From a virus: 23,576 nt of DNA. The stretch spans positions 1-23,576 of IMG/VR virus record IMGVR_UViG_3300042914_002111, one strand, 5' to 3'. Below the pieces are notes generated by a model. The model was not told where the DNA came from, did no database searches, and saw only the letters and a program-made list of their open reading frames with translations. Position 1 is the stretch's first letter, and each line of letters opens with the position of its first letter. Positions 12,654 to 19,703 of the stretch are shown piece by piece. The position numbers were made by a program, and so were the translations under genes.

Positions 12654-12707
12654 AAGGTTTCAGGGGTACAGAATAGTCCACCCCTTTCGGTATGTAATAG
12701 GTCCACA

Positions 12708-14597
12708 CTGTACTGCATCATTGATATTGAGACCGAGGGTCTAGAGAACCCTCAGAAAATCTGGGTCATTGTCTGTAAGGAGGTTTTCTCCGGGGCAGTC
12801 AAGACCTTCAAGAATGTCCACGAGAACCCAAAAGAATTTCTTACGTATGCGCAGTCTGTCTCTGTCTTTATTGGCCATAACATCATTGGCTTCGATTACC
12901 CTGTTCTCGTACGTCTTCTCGGTCTGGAGCCTAACAAACCTCTTGTCGATACTCTTGTTGTCTCTAGGCTTCTGAACTTCGAGATCGAGGGAGGTCATAG
13001 CCTAGAGGCCTGGGGTACCCGATTCAAATCTCCTAAGGGTACGTTCAAGGACTTCTCCCAGTACTCCCCTGAGATGGAGAAGTACTGCATCCAAGACACA
13101 GAGATCACGTATAAGCTCTACAAGCATTTTGAAGAGTACATCTTCTCTGACCAGTGGAAAGACGCCTTAAGGTTAGAGCACGACATGGCCCGCATATCCC
13201 AGGGTATGCACGAGACAGGCTTTGCTTTCGATGTCTCTACAGCAAGGAAACTATATGAAGAAATTGACCAAAGGGTTACGTCCCTCGACAATGAGTTGGT
13301 CGAATCCTTTCCCGCCAGGACCTCTTTGGTACGTGAGATTTCGCCTAAGGCGACTAAACATGGCACTCTCTCGCGAGTGGACTTTCGATGGACGGATGCT
13401 CATGATCTGTCCCCATACTCGGTCGGTGCGCCATTCTCTCTTATCGAGTATGTCCCGTTTAACCCGGGGAGCCCTAAACAAATTGTCGAACGCCTTAACG
13501 AAGCGGGCTGGAAACCTTTCGAAAAAACGAAGGGTCATATCCAATGCGAAAGGGACCTCCGTAGGTGCCGTGACAACCAGCAAAGGGAAATCCTGGAGGA
13601 ACGCCTCAAGGAATACCAAAGGATTGGTTGGAAGGTCTCGGAAGACAACCTAAAGACACTGCCTAAAGATGCCCCAGAAGCCTCCAGGAAGCTCGCACAG
13701 AGGCTTCTTCTCGCCTCCCGTAGGAGTACCCTCAACGAGTGGCTCACCGCCTACAACACCACCACAGGACGAATCCATGGCAGATTTCTGCACATTGGGG
13801 CATGGACCCAAAGGATGTCTCATGCTGGACCCAATATGGCGAACATCCCCAGCGGAGATACCGAGTACGCTACAGAAATGCGGAGTCTGTGGACAGTCCC
13901 TAAGAATAAGCTACTTGTAGGCGTAGACGCCGATGGTATCCAGCTACGTATCCTTGCCCACTACATGAATGACAAGGTCTTCACCGAGGCTTTGATCAAT
14001 GGTAGTAAGTCCAACGGTACTGATGCCCATACCCTTAACATGAAAGCCCTGGGGTATGTCTGTAAGTCCCGTGACGTAGCCAAGACCTTTATCTATGCCT
14101 GGCTCCTGGGTGCTGGTATCCCAAAGATAGCCAGTATCCTTGGATGCACTAACGAAGAAGCCCGTATAGCCTGCGATAACTTCCTCAAGGCATACCCAGG
14201 ATTACAACAACTAAAGCAAGAACAAATACCATACGATGCTAACCGAGGGTACTTCGTAGGTCTAGACAAACGACTGGTTTTATGTAATAATGAACATCTA
14301 ATGCTGGCCGGATACCTCCAGAACGGCGAAGCAATAGCGATGAAGAAGGCCAACGTACTCTGGAGGAAACAACTAACTGAAGAACGCGTACCATATTGGC
14401 AGGTAAACTTTGTACATGACGAGTGGCAAACTGAGACCATAAACGATATTTCCGTAGCACGGTACATAGCGAAGGTCCAAGCAGACTCTTTACGCATAGT
14501 AGGAGAACACTTAGGACTTAACTGCCCTCTAGCTGGTAGTACAGTAAACTCCCACAACCAAGAAACAATAGGGACCAACTGGCACCAGACCCATTAG
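12708..14597 (+). CDS. T7-like family A DNA polymerase, 629 aa
   Basis: Replicative polymerase with 3'-5' exonuclease. Exo I is DIETEG (D6, E8), Exo II GHNIIGFDYPVL and Exo III YCIQDTEITY. The polymerase part has MSHAGPNMANIP, motif A VDADGIQLR (D407), motif B RDVAKTFIYAWLLGAG (R455, K459, Y463) and motif C NFVHDEW. The frame is open without ATG from 12648 to 13074, and Exo I lies near its upstream end. I therefore place the start at CTG 12708, six bases after AGG. Starting at ATG 13074 would delete the exonuclease. Motif A has Gln412 where T7 has Glu480. Motif B keeps Tyr at the T7 Tyr526 position but has Leu at Tyr530. Slightly shorter than T7 gp5 (704). Confidence 0.92.
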   Translation: MYCIIDIETEGLENPQKIWVIVCKEVFSGAVKTFKNVHENPKEFLTYAQSVSVFIGHNIIGFDYPVLVRLLGLEPNKPLVDTLVVSRLLNFEIEGGHSLEAWGTRFKSPKGTFKDFSQYSPEMEKYCIQDTEITYKLYKHFEEYIFSDQWKDALRLEHDMARISQGMHETGFAFDVSTARKLYEEIDQRVTSLDNELVESFPARTSLVREISPKATKHGTLSRVDFRWTDAHDLSPYSVGAPFSLIEYVPFNPGSPKQIVERLNEAGWKPFEKTKGHIQCERDLRRCRDNQQREILEERLKEYQRIGWKVSEDNLKTLPKDAPEASRKLAQRLLLASRRSTLNEWLTAYNTTTGRIHGRFLHIGAWTQRMSHAGPNMANIPSGDTEYATEMRSLWTVPKNKLLVGVDADGIQLRILAHYMNDKVFTEALINGSKSNGTDAHTLNMKALGYVCKSRDVAKTFIYAWLLGAGIPKIASILGCTNEEARIACDNFLKAYPGLQQLKQEQIPYDANRGYFVGLDKRLVLCNNEHLMLAGYLQNGEAIAMKKANVLWRKQLTEERVPYWQVNFVHDEWQTETINDISVARYIAKVQADSLRIVGEHLGLNCPLAGSTVNSHNQETIGTNWHQTH

Positions 14598-14601
14598 GAC
14601 C

Positions 14602-14856
14602 ATGAATCTATACCAAATCGTAATTTCTTTCCTTGAGCCAACACAAGCCGTTGTTACCATCGGTGCAGACACTCAGGAAGAAGCCATCCAGAAACTCCGT
14701 GAAGAAGCAGAGCCACAAGTCTCTGGATTAGAGATCGTCTCCGTCATTGAACTAGGACCAGTAACACCCCCAGCACAACCAAAAGAACCAGAACCAGCTT
14801 TCACACCTCTGCCTGATAACGTCATCGTATTCCCAGGCAACAACTCTAAGCACTAA
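14602..14856 (+). CDS. Hypothetical acidic protein, 84 aa
   Basis: Unrecognised. The N-terminus is a beta-alpha-beta unit (LYQIVISFLEPTQAVVTIGADTQEEAIQKLREE) like small ferredoxin-like domains, followed by a Pro/Glu-rich linker and a short tail (LPDNVIVFPGNN). It lies between polymerase and SSB, 4 bases after the polymerase stop, with AGGA close to the ATG. It may be a replication accessory factor, from context only. Confidence 0.65.
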   Translation: MNLYQIVISFLEPTQAVVTIGADTQEEAIQKLREEAEPQVSGLEIVSVIELGPVTPPAQPKEPEPAFTPLPDNVIVFPGNNSKH

Positions 14857-14866
14857 GAAGAAAACA

Positions 14867-15340
14867 ATGTCTACTCAGAATATCTACCTCACCGGAACCG
14901 TCAAGTGGGCCAAGGTCCGTACACCTGACGAGAAGTACAACGACTATAAGGTCAACCTGTATCCCGACAAGGACTCCCTGGTCCGTATCAAGGAATCAGG
15001 CCTCCAGGTCCAACCCAAGGAAGACGAGGACGGAACCTTTTACACATTCCGTCGTAAGCACGAACAGATCATCAAGCGGGAACTCAAGGTCAACGGACCT
15101 CCGCAGGTCTTGTCCGCTGACAACACAGAGTTCGAAGGGCTCATTGGTAACGGGAGTACAGTAACCATCAAGGTTATTGTTTTCGATACCATCAAGGGCA
15201 AGGGCCATCGACTAGCTACTGTCCGTGTAGACTCCTTGGTCGAGTACAACCCTCAAGGTTCCGTGGATACCGGTATGCCACCTCCGGCTGCTATGGCCCC
15301 TAAGGCCTCTGCAAAACCCATGGTAAAACCCCCGTTCTAA
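14867..15340 (+). CDS. Single-stranded DNA-binding protein, 157 aa
   Basis: Matches the short SSBs of marine T7-like podoviruses. An OB-fold N-terminal part begins IYLTGTVKWAKVRTPDEKYN and contains conserved-looking GTFYTFRR and IGNGSTVTIKVIVFD. A Pro/Ala-rich C-terminal tail ends in Phe, as SSB tails do for partner binding, though here the tail is basic rather than acidic. It coats single-stranded DNA at the fork. AAGAAGAAA lies upstream of the ATG. It is followed by the structured RNA stretch. Confidence 0.78.
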   Translation: MSTQNIYLTGTVKWAKVRTPDEKYNDYKVNLYPDKDSLVRIKESGLQVQPKEDEDGTFYTFRRKHEQIIKRELKVNGPPQVLSADNTEFEGLIGNGSTVTIKVIVFDTIKGKGHRLATVRVDSLVEYNPQGSVDTGMPPPAAMAPKASAKPMVKPPF

Positions 15341-15345
15341 TCAGT

Positions 15346-15523
15346 TTGGCGGCGACGTGGAAGGACACGTGGTAGCGGCCCTAAGAGGTCCTGACGGCAT
15401 TGCTTGAAGGAGCGGCCAATAGCTGGAGTCGGTATCAAGCCCGGCCCGCCAATGTCTCTAGTGTTTGTCCGAGCTAGAGAGACGTAGGAAATCCTACACG
15501 TATCCGCATGGGGTACATCGGAC
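15346..15523 (+). ncRNA. Unassigned structured RNA stretch
   Basis: The 188-base gap between SSB and tRNA-Trp has no gene but dense complementarity. TTGGCGG (15346-15352) pairs with CCGCCAA (15446-15452), enclosing ACGTG-gaagga-CACGT (15355-15370) and twin AGCGGCC words. A second set follows: TCTCTAG/CTAGAGA (15455-15480), GTCCGA (15467-15472) with TCGGAC (15518-15523), and GTAGG-aaat-CCTAC (15484-15497). No standard tRNA fits. It may be a phage small RNA, a processing leader for the tRNA, or degenerate tRNA remnants. Confidence 0.4.
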
Positions 15524-15528
15524 TCCAT

Positions 15529-15604
15529 AGGCCTTAAGCATTAAGGGGCGATGCACTGGTCTCCAAAACCGGGTAGCCAGGTTCGAGTCCTGGAAGGTCT
15601 GCCA
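15529..15604 (+). tRNA. trnW: tRNA-Trp(CCA)
   Basis: Cloverleaf read by eye: acceptor AGGCCTT with AAGGTCT (one G-U), D stem GCAT/ATGC with GGGG in its loop, anticodon stem CTGGT/ACCGG with loop CTCCAAA (anticodon CCA). The variable loop is 4 nt, the T arm CCAGG-TTCGAGT-CCTGG, then G73 and encoded CCA. Position 8 is A instead of the near-universal U, and CCTTAA-gca-TTAAGG (15532-15546) offers a competing hairpin at the 5' end. The anticodon-to-3' half is very close to bacterial tRNA-Trp. Confidence 0.85.
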
Positions 15605-15617
15605 CTAGGAGAATACT

Positions 15618-15728
15618 ATGGTATGTGACGAATGTGATGGGTCAGGTGACTGTGTTGATGGAAGTCCTTGCCCATTTTGTAATGGTGAAGGCTGGATTGA
15701 TCTAGAGGATAATGACGAAGACAATTGA
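15618..15728 (+). CDS. DnaJ-type zinc-finger microprotein, 36 aa
   Basis: Contains two CxxCxGxG-type repeats, CDECDGSG (3-10) and CPFCNGEG (18-25), the four-Cys unit of the DnaJ cysteine-rich domain, followed by an acidic tail. It has no J domain. It starts at ATG with AGGAG eight bases upstream, 13 bases after the tRNA, and overlaps the exonuclease gene by 17 bases. It could bind zinc and aid folding or partner binding. Confidence 0.6.
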   Translation: MVCDECDGSGDCVDGSPCPFCNGEGWIDLEDNDEDN

Positions 15729-16602
15729 AAATGTGTCTCCGAAGGAGATCACTACCCTCGTAGACGATATCTACGGCCTCTTTAGTAACGACAACTGGAC
15801 CCCTGATAAAAAGAATGTCGAAGAATTCGGACAGCGACTCGCTCAGCACATTGCTAACCGAGCTTCAGAAAACAAGGGAGCACCTACTCTCCGTCTCTCA
15901 AATCTTGGGTACCCTGACCGAAAACTCTGGTTTTCAATTAACCGACCAGATGAAACAGAAAGTCTACCGCCATCGACGCGAGTTAAGTTCCTCTTTGGAG
16001 ACATACTCGAAGAGCTTTTACTTTTTCTTGCAAAAGAAGCGGGCCATACCGTTACAGGAACCCAAGACACAGTCGAAGTCTCAGGGGTAATCGGCCACCG
16101 TGACGCTGTCATTGATAATCATCTTGTCGATTGTAAATCTGCTTCTTCATATTCGTTCAAGAAGTTCCAGGAGCACAGACTTGGAGACGATGGTGCTGAT
16201 CCCTTTGGCTATCTCAGTCAGCTTGGGGCTTATCACTGGGCTTCTACTGACTGCGATCCTGATGTAGCAAGCTTCCTCGTTATAGATAAGACCCTAGGAA
16301 AGATCACGTTAGACACATGGCCCCGATCAGATACGGACTTCAATAAGGTAGTTGAAGAGAAGCGAAGGGTACTCGATCTCCCTGAACCTCCTCCGGAGAA
16401 GTGTTATCCGGATGAACCAGAAGGAAAGTCAGGGAACCGGAAGCTTTCAGTATCATGTTCGTATTGTCCATTCAAGTGGACGTGTTGGGATTCCCTAAGG
16501 TGTTTTATTTACTCTACCGGTCCTGTGTACCTCACCGACGTACAACGTGAACCAAAGGTCCTGGAGGTCAACAAAGACGGGGAAGTTGTACACAAGTTTT
16601 AA
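15712..16602 (+). CDS. Cas4/RecB-like PD-(D/E)XK exonuclease, 296 aa
   Basis: Nuclease of the RecB/Cas4 family, probably the phage's 5'-3' or recombination exonuclease in place of T7 gp6. Seen: an N-terminal helix with GDILEELL (96-103), the catalytic GHRDAVI (D131) and VDCKSAS (D140, K142), then a Q-containing helix (GYLSQLGAY, Q170). The C-terminal cysteines C231, C249, C252, C258 and C264 can hold an Fe-S cluster as in Cas4/AddB. The start overlaps the zinc-finger ORF. It sits with SSB and endonuclease VII in the replication/recombination block. Confidence 0.83.
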   Translation: MTKTIENVSPKEITTLVDDIYGLFSNDNWTPDKKNVEEFGQRLAQHIANRASENKGAPTLRLSNLGYPDRKLWFSINRPDETESLPPSTRVKFLFGDILEELLLFLAKEAGHTVTGTQDTVEVSGVIGHRDAVIDNHLVDCKSASSYSFKKFQEHRLGDDGADPFGYLSQLGAYHWASTDCDPDVASFLVIDKTLGKITLDTWPRSDTDFNKVVEEKRRVLDLPEPPPEKCYPDEPEGKSGNRKLSVSCSYCPFKWTCWDSLRCFIYSTGPVYLTDVQREPKVLEVNKDGEVVHKF

Positions 16603-16668
16603 GACACTACTTCCCCTTATTCTCTTCTATCCACCCGTGTTTACGGTACTATTCCTGATACTATTTAA

Positions 16669-17013
16669 GTGACACCACAAGAACGTGCAAGAGACAGATA
16701 CTACCAGAAGTTCTATGGAATCAATCTCGAAGACTATACCAGGTTACTTGAGGCCCAAGGGCATAAATGTGCTTGCTGTGGAAGCTCGACCGACAGGCTT
16801 AAGCAACGTCTGTCAATTGACCATAACCACACTACAGGGGAAATACGAGGGCTTCTTTGTTTCAGATGTAACCATTTACTCATTGGACGAGTCGAAGATC
16901 ACAATGTCTTTCAACGAGCGGCAGATTATCTAAAAGGGCCGTACACCGGAAGGTTTGTACCGACAGAGTACCTCAAGGGTCAGAAGAAAAAACGGAGAAA
17001 ACGTAAGCGTTGA
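16669..17013 (+). CDS. Recombination endonuclease VII, 114 aa
   Basis: His-Me finger nuclease that resolves branched DNA and Holliday junctions before packaging. Seen: zinc ligands C34/C37 (CACC) and C64/C67 (CFRC), the catalytic segment LSIDHNHTTGEIRGLLC (D51-H52-N53-H54), then N68. The Lys/Arg-rich tail (KKKRRKRKR) is likely DNA-binding. It starts at GTG; no ATG is available and the ribosome site is weak. In many T7-like marine phages this enzyme replaces T7 endonuclease I. The stop overlaps the next TTG start. Confidence 0.87.
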   Translation: MTPQERARDRYYQKFYGINLEDYTRLLEAQGHKCACCGSSTDRLKQRLSIDHNHTTGEIRGLLCFRCNHLLIGRVEDHNVFQRAADYLKGPYTGRFVPTEYLKGQKKKRRKRKR

Positions 17014-17291
17014 CTTGGTATATTTTACATGATGATCGTTCTCCTTATGATCGAGAAACCAATACAGTTGCTCAATTTGAAACTGAATCAGAAGCCGATG
17101 CGTATCTGGAGTTGAAAGCCAAAGAGTTCAAAGAACTTTCTCGACGCACCTTTTACTGGAGTTCAAAAGCACGAAAAAGTGTTAAACGAAGTTTCGGTAT
17201 TTACTCTAAGTCTTTACACCCACAAGGTCTAATTCTTTTTGACAATTCATCTAGTAATTCCCGATCAGCACGCCCACTACCAACACAATAA
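17010..17291 (+). CDS. Hypothetical protein, 93 aa, TTG start
   Basis: Unrecognised. It starts with TTG in a TTGA overlap, with GGAG upstream. The N-terminal part looks like a small alpha/beta domain (TWYILHDDRSPYDRETNTVAQFETESEADAYLEL is the kind of strand-helix seen in DUF-type phage proteins). The C-terminus is basic and Ser-rich. The last 53 bases overlap the phosphoesterase gene, so the tail may be poorly constrained. Confidence 0.55.
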   Translation: MTWYILHDDRSPYDRETNTVAQFETESEADAYLELKAKEFKELSRRTFYWSSKARKSVKRSFGIYSKSLHPQGLILFDNSSSNSRSARPLPTQ

Positions 17292-17997
17292 TGACCGAGC
17301 CGATTGGCTCTCTAGACTAATCATTGATGTAAAGCCTGATGTCGTAGTGAACATTGGAGACGCAGCAGACATGCCGAGTCTCTCAGGGTACGACAAAGGC
17401 AAAAGAGGATTTCATGGAAGGACCTACAGAGCAGATATTGATGCACACCTTGACTTTCAAGATCGACTCTGGGGTCCTATTAGACGACGCAAAAAACGAC
17501 TTCCAGCCACGTACTTCTGTATTGGAAATCATGAGCAACGGATCGAAAAGGCTCTCGATCTCTCTCCAGAACTTGAGGGATCAATCGGACTGGAAGACCT
17601 CAACCTTCGAGAGTGGTACGATACAGTTGTACCTTACGAAGGAGGAACTCCGGGAACTGTAAACATCCACGGCATTCGTTATGCTCATTACTTTGTGTCT
17701 GGTCTTATGGGCCGTCCTATTGGTGGTGAGCATCCAGCATATTCAATCCTCACCAAGCAATTTACCTCCGGAACTTGCGGTCATTCTCACTTGGCTGACT
17801 TCTGTATTCGTACTGATGGTGACGGTAACAAGGTCATGGCTGCCCATTGTGGTGTCTACCAGGACTACGACTCTGACTGGGCCGGTGTCTGTAACCGTCT
17901 CTGGTGGCGTGGGGTCCTCGTGAAGCATAATGTAATCAATGGTACCTACGATCCCCAGTGGATTTCTATTGATGCCCTCCGGAAGGAGTATGGTTAA
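17239..17997 (+). CDS. Calcineurin-like metallophosphoesterase, 252 aa
   Basis: Metal-dependent phosphoesterase. Seen: PDQHAH (D9, H11), NIGDAAD (GD at 40-41), FCIGNHEQR (N97, H98) and CGHSH, the five standard blocks of the fold. A second Asp/His region near the C-terminus (AAHCGVYQDYD) completes the site. The substrate is unknown (DNA ends, nucleotides or phosphoproteins in related phage enzymes). The start is TTG 17239 inside the previous gene; this keeps the first metal-binding block intact. It is followed by a TAATG-coupled small gene. Confidence 0.85.
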   Translation: MTIHLVIPDQHAHYQHNNDRADWLSRLIIDVKPDVVVNIGDAADMPSLSGYDKGKRGFHGRTYRADIDAHLDFQDRLWGPIRRRKKRLPATYFCIGNHEQRIEKALDLSPELEGSIGLEDLNLREWYDTVVPYEGGTPGTVNIHGIRYAHYFVSGLMGRPIGGEHPAYSILTKQFTSGTCGHSHLADFCIRTDGDGNKVMAAHCGVYQDYDSDWAGVCNRLWWRGVLVKHNVINGTYDPQWISIDALRKEYG

Positions 17998-18158
17998 TGT
18001 TTAATGAATCAACAGCCATTGAAGACAAGGTCTCCAGAGCCCTAAGCATTTACTCCCTCCAAGAAATCCTGGAACAGAATGACCTAACGGAAGAGGAAGC
18101 GTTGGTTATTCTCGTAGAGAACGGCTTCCTTGAACTCCCTGAGGTCCTGAGTGTCTGA
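17997..18158 (+). CDS. Small acidic helical protein, 53 aa
   Basis: Begins in a TAATG overlap, with AAGGAG upstream. It is an all-helical acidic protein (YSLQEILEQNDLTEEEALVILVENGFLELPE). The LQEILEQNDLTEEE pattern recalls small proteins found in other T7-like marine phages. Function unknown. It overlaps the next gene by 8 bases. Confidence 0.65.
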   Translation: MFNESTAIEDKVSRALSIYSLQEILEQNDLTEEEALVILVENGFLELPEVLSV

Positions 18159-18363
18159 GCAAAGAATGTACAGTATCAGTCGTAGTAATATGTCTGCTGC
18201 TGTTGAACAATTCCTAAAGTCCATGAGCATTCTTAACGATAATGAATACGGTGACGTAACCGAGATTAAGTTCAATAAACGTATTGGTGACTGGTCAGTT
18301 TACCTTCAGGTTCATAATGAGCGTCAGCTAGAACTTCCTTTGGGTAACCCACTTGCACGCTGA
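18151..18363 (+). CDS. Hypothetical protein, 70 aa
   Basis: Unrecognised. The start is GTG 18151, with GAGG eight bases upstream; an in-frame ATG at 18166 is the alternative. An N-terminal helix (AAVEQFLKSMSIL) is followed by a strand pair (DVTEIKFNKRIGDWSVYLQV). It overlaps the thyX start by 11 bases, so it is co-translated with nucleotide-metabolism genes. Confidence 0.6.
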   Translation: MSEQRMYSISRSNMSAAVEQFLKSMSILNDNEYGDVTEIKFNKRIGDWSVYLQVHNERQLELPLGNPLAR

Positions 18364-19015
18364 ACTGTCCCTCGGTTCCCTCAGAACGGAATTAATCGAC
18401 TCCATGGGTTCGGACCTTACTGTAGTCAATGCTGCTAGGGTATCTTTCGATAAGTCTTCAGAAAACTATTCTGAAACTTCAAATCACAATTTGATTAAGT
18501 ACCTTGCAACACATAATCATTGGACGCCTTTCGCCCATTGTGTAGTAACTCTACGAGAGACTGTTCCAATTTTTGTTGCCAGACAACGTTTCAAATCGAC
18601 CGTAGGCTTTACCTACAATGAAATCTCCAGGCGATACGTAGACTCAACCCCTGAATTCTACATCCCTGAGAACAACGAGTGGAGGCTAAAGGCAGAGAGC
18701 AAGAAGCAGGGTTCGTCAAATGAAACCACGCCAGTCAATCCTGTTCTTATGTGGGAATATTACGACCAATGTAAACAACTGTACGGAAAACTTCTCCATA
18801 TGGGTGTTGCTCCCGAACAGGCGCGAATGGTTCTGCCTCAGAGTATGTATACCTCATATTATGTTACTGGAAGCCTAGCTGCCTGGGCTCGTGCCTATAA
18901 GCTCCGGTCCTCTGAGGATGCCCAGTCCGAGATACGTACTCTGGCGTCTCAGTGGGATGATATCATTAAACCCTTATTCCCCGTGTCATGGGAGGCACTT
19001 ACTAGCAATGGCTAG
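18353..19015 (+). CDS. thyX: Flavin-dependent thymidylate synthase
   Basis: Makes dTMP from dUMP with methylene-tetrahydrofolate, FAD and NADPH. The ThyX signature appears as RQRFKSTVGFTYNEISRRY (77-95), a variant of RHRxxSxNExSxRY with a longer middle, a form I associate with phage enzymes. Also seen: NHWTPFAHCVV (55-65, FAD-site His) and the C-terminal ARMVLPQSMYTSYY. The length of 220 residues is normal. It starts at TTG within the preceding gene. It supplies dTTP together with the ribonucleotide reductase and MazG downstream. Confidence 0.92.
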   Translation: MHAELSLGSLRTELIDSMGSDLTVVNAARVSFDKSSENYSETSNHNLIKYLATHNHWTPFAHCVVTLRETVPIFVARQRFKSTVGFTYNEISRRYVDSTPEFYIPENNEWRLKAESKKQGSSNETTPVNPVLMWEYYDQCKQLYGKLLHMGVAPEQARMVLPQSMYTSYYVTGSLAAWARAYKLRSSEDAQSEIRTLASQWDDIIKPLFPVSWEALTSNG

Positions 19016-19244
19016 AGACTATAAGAAAGAATACCGGGACTACCACGGTACCGCAGAGCAGAAGAAGCGACGAGCAGAGCGTAACAAAGACCGTAGGGCT
19101 GCTGTACGTAAGCATGGTAAGGAAGCCCTACGAGGAAAAGAGGTTGACCATCTGGGCTCTGACCCTGATGGTGATCTCTCAAAGCGTAGGACTAGAATCG
19201 TTGACAAAACAACCAACCGACGACGCCAACCCAAAAGACCTTGA
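19008..19244 (+). CDS. HNH-like basic protein, 78 aa
   Basis: Starts MARDYKKEYRDYHGTAEQKKRRAERNKDRRA, the basic N-terminus of a small phage family often labelled HNH endonuclease. It keeps VDH (residues 47-49), but the usual NG...N..NLR part reads GSDPDGDLSKRRTRIVDKTTNRR, so catalytic Asn/His residues seem to be missing or changed. It may be a degenerate nuclease kept as a DNA-binding protein. GGAGG lies upstream at slightly long spacing, and the gene overlaps thyX by 8 bases. Confidence 0.65.
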   Translation: MARDYKKEYRDYHGTAEQKKRRAERNKDRRAAVRKHGKEALRGKEVDHLGSDPDGDLSKRRTRIVDKTTNRRRQPKRP

Positions 19245-19374
19245 TCGCCTACAGATTGCTGAAAAGTACTACAAGTACTGCTTAAAGGAATCTAACCGTT
19301 TAGTACGCGGCCGTAAGGTCCCTCAGATTATCCGCGATAAAAAAGAATACTACTGGAAACTACTGACTAAATGA
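19201..19374 (+). CDS. Hypothetical small protein, 57 aa, TTG start
   Basis: Unrecognised charged helical protein (LDRLQIAEKYYKYCLKESNRLVRGRKVPQIIRD). I chose TTG 19201, ten bases after AGGA, because sequence upstream in this frame only shadows the previous gene. The stop overlaps the mazG start (ATGA). Confidence 0.55.
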   Translation: MTKQPTDDANPKDLDRLQIAEKYYKYCLKESNRLVRGRKVPQIIRDKKEYYWKLLTK

Positions 19375-19703
19375 TTGAACCTTCAGAGTATACCCTCGAC
19401 GAATACCAAAACCACGCTCTTGCTACAGCCGTGTATCCCGCCAAGACTGCTCTTGAGTACTGTCTCCTACAGCTTGCCTCAGAGGCAGGAGAAGCAGCAG
19501 GAAAGCTCGCCAAGGCCCTCCGTAAGGGAGCCTACGTAGACCGTGAGGCCCTTGCCTATGAGTTAGGAGATGTCCTCTGGTACGTCGCTAATACAGCTAA
19601 TGTAATCGGCTACGACCTGTCTATGATTGCAGAGATGAACACAGAGAAGCTCAAGGACAGAACAGTACGTGGGGTAATCCACGGTGATGGAGACAATCGT
19701 TAA
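19371..19703 (+). CDS. mazG: MazG-like NTP pyrophosphohydrolase, 110 aa
   Basis: All-alpha NTP-PPase that hydrolyses (d)NTPs or alarmone-type nucleotides to monophosphates. Metal-binding motifs: LASEAGEAAGKLAKALR (35-51, the ExxE pair) and ELGDVLWYVAN (64-74, ExxD). The length fits single-domain phage MazG. In marine phages it is proposed to adjust nucleotide pools or ppGpp. ATGA coupled to the upstream ORF, and the RNR start follows its stop directly (TAATTG). Confidence 0.88.
   Translation: MIEPSEYTLDEYQNHALATAVYPAKTALEYCLLQLASEAGEAAGKLAKALRKGAYVDREALAYELGDVLWYVANTANVIGYDLSMIAEMNTEKLKDRTVRGVIHGDGDNR

Larger units (their letters stand above)
12381..12707. other. Intergenic attP and control region
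   Basis: No complete gene. It holds the tRNA-Val-derived attP core (12436-12480), short complementary words that may be integrase arm or IHF-type sites (TGTTC/GAACA around 12570-12590), two inverted repeats (12599-12614 and 12622-12634), a promoter-like pair (12625-12653), and the leader of the DNA polymerase. Confidence 0.6.

Noticed and set aside
16640-16668. Promoter before endonuclease VII (TTTACG, 17 bases, ATTTAA)
   Set aside because: Both boxes are weak and the gap is short; read-through from upstream explains expression.
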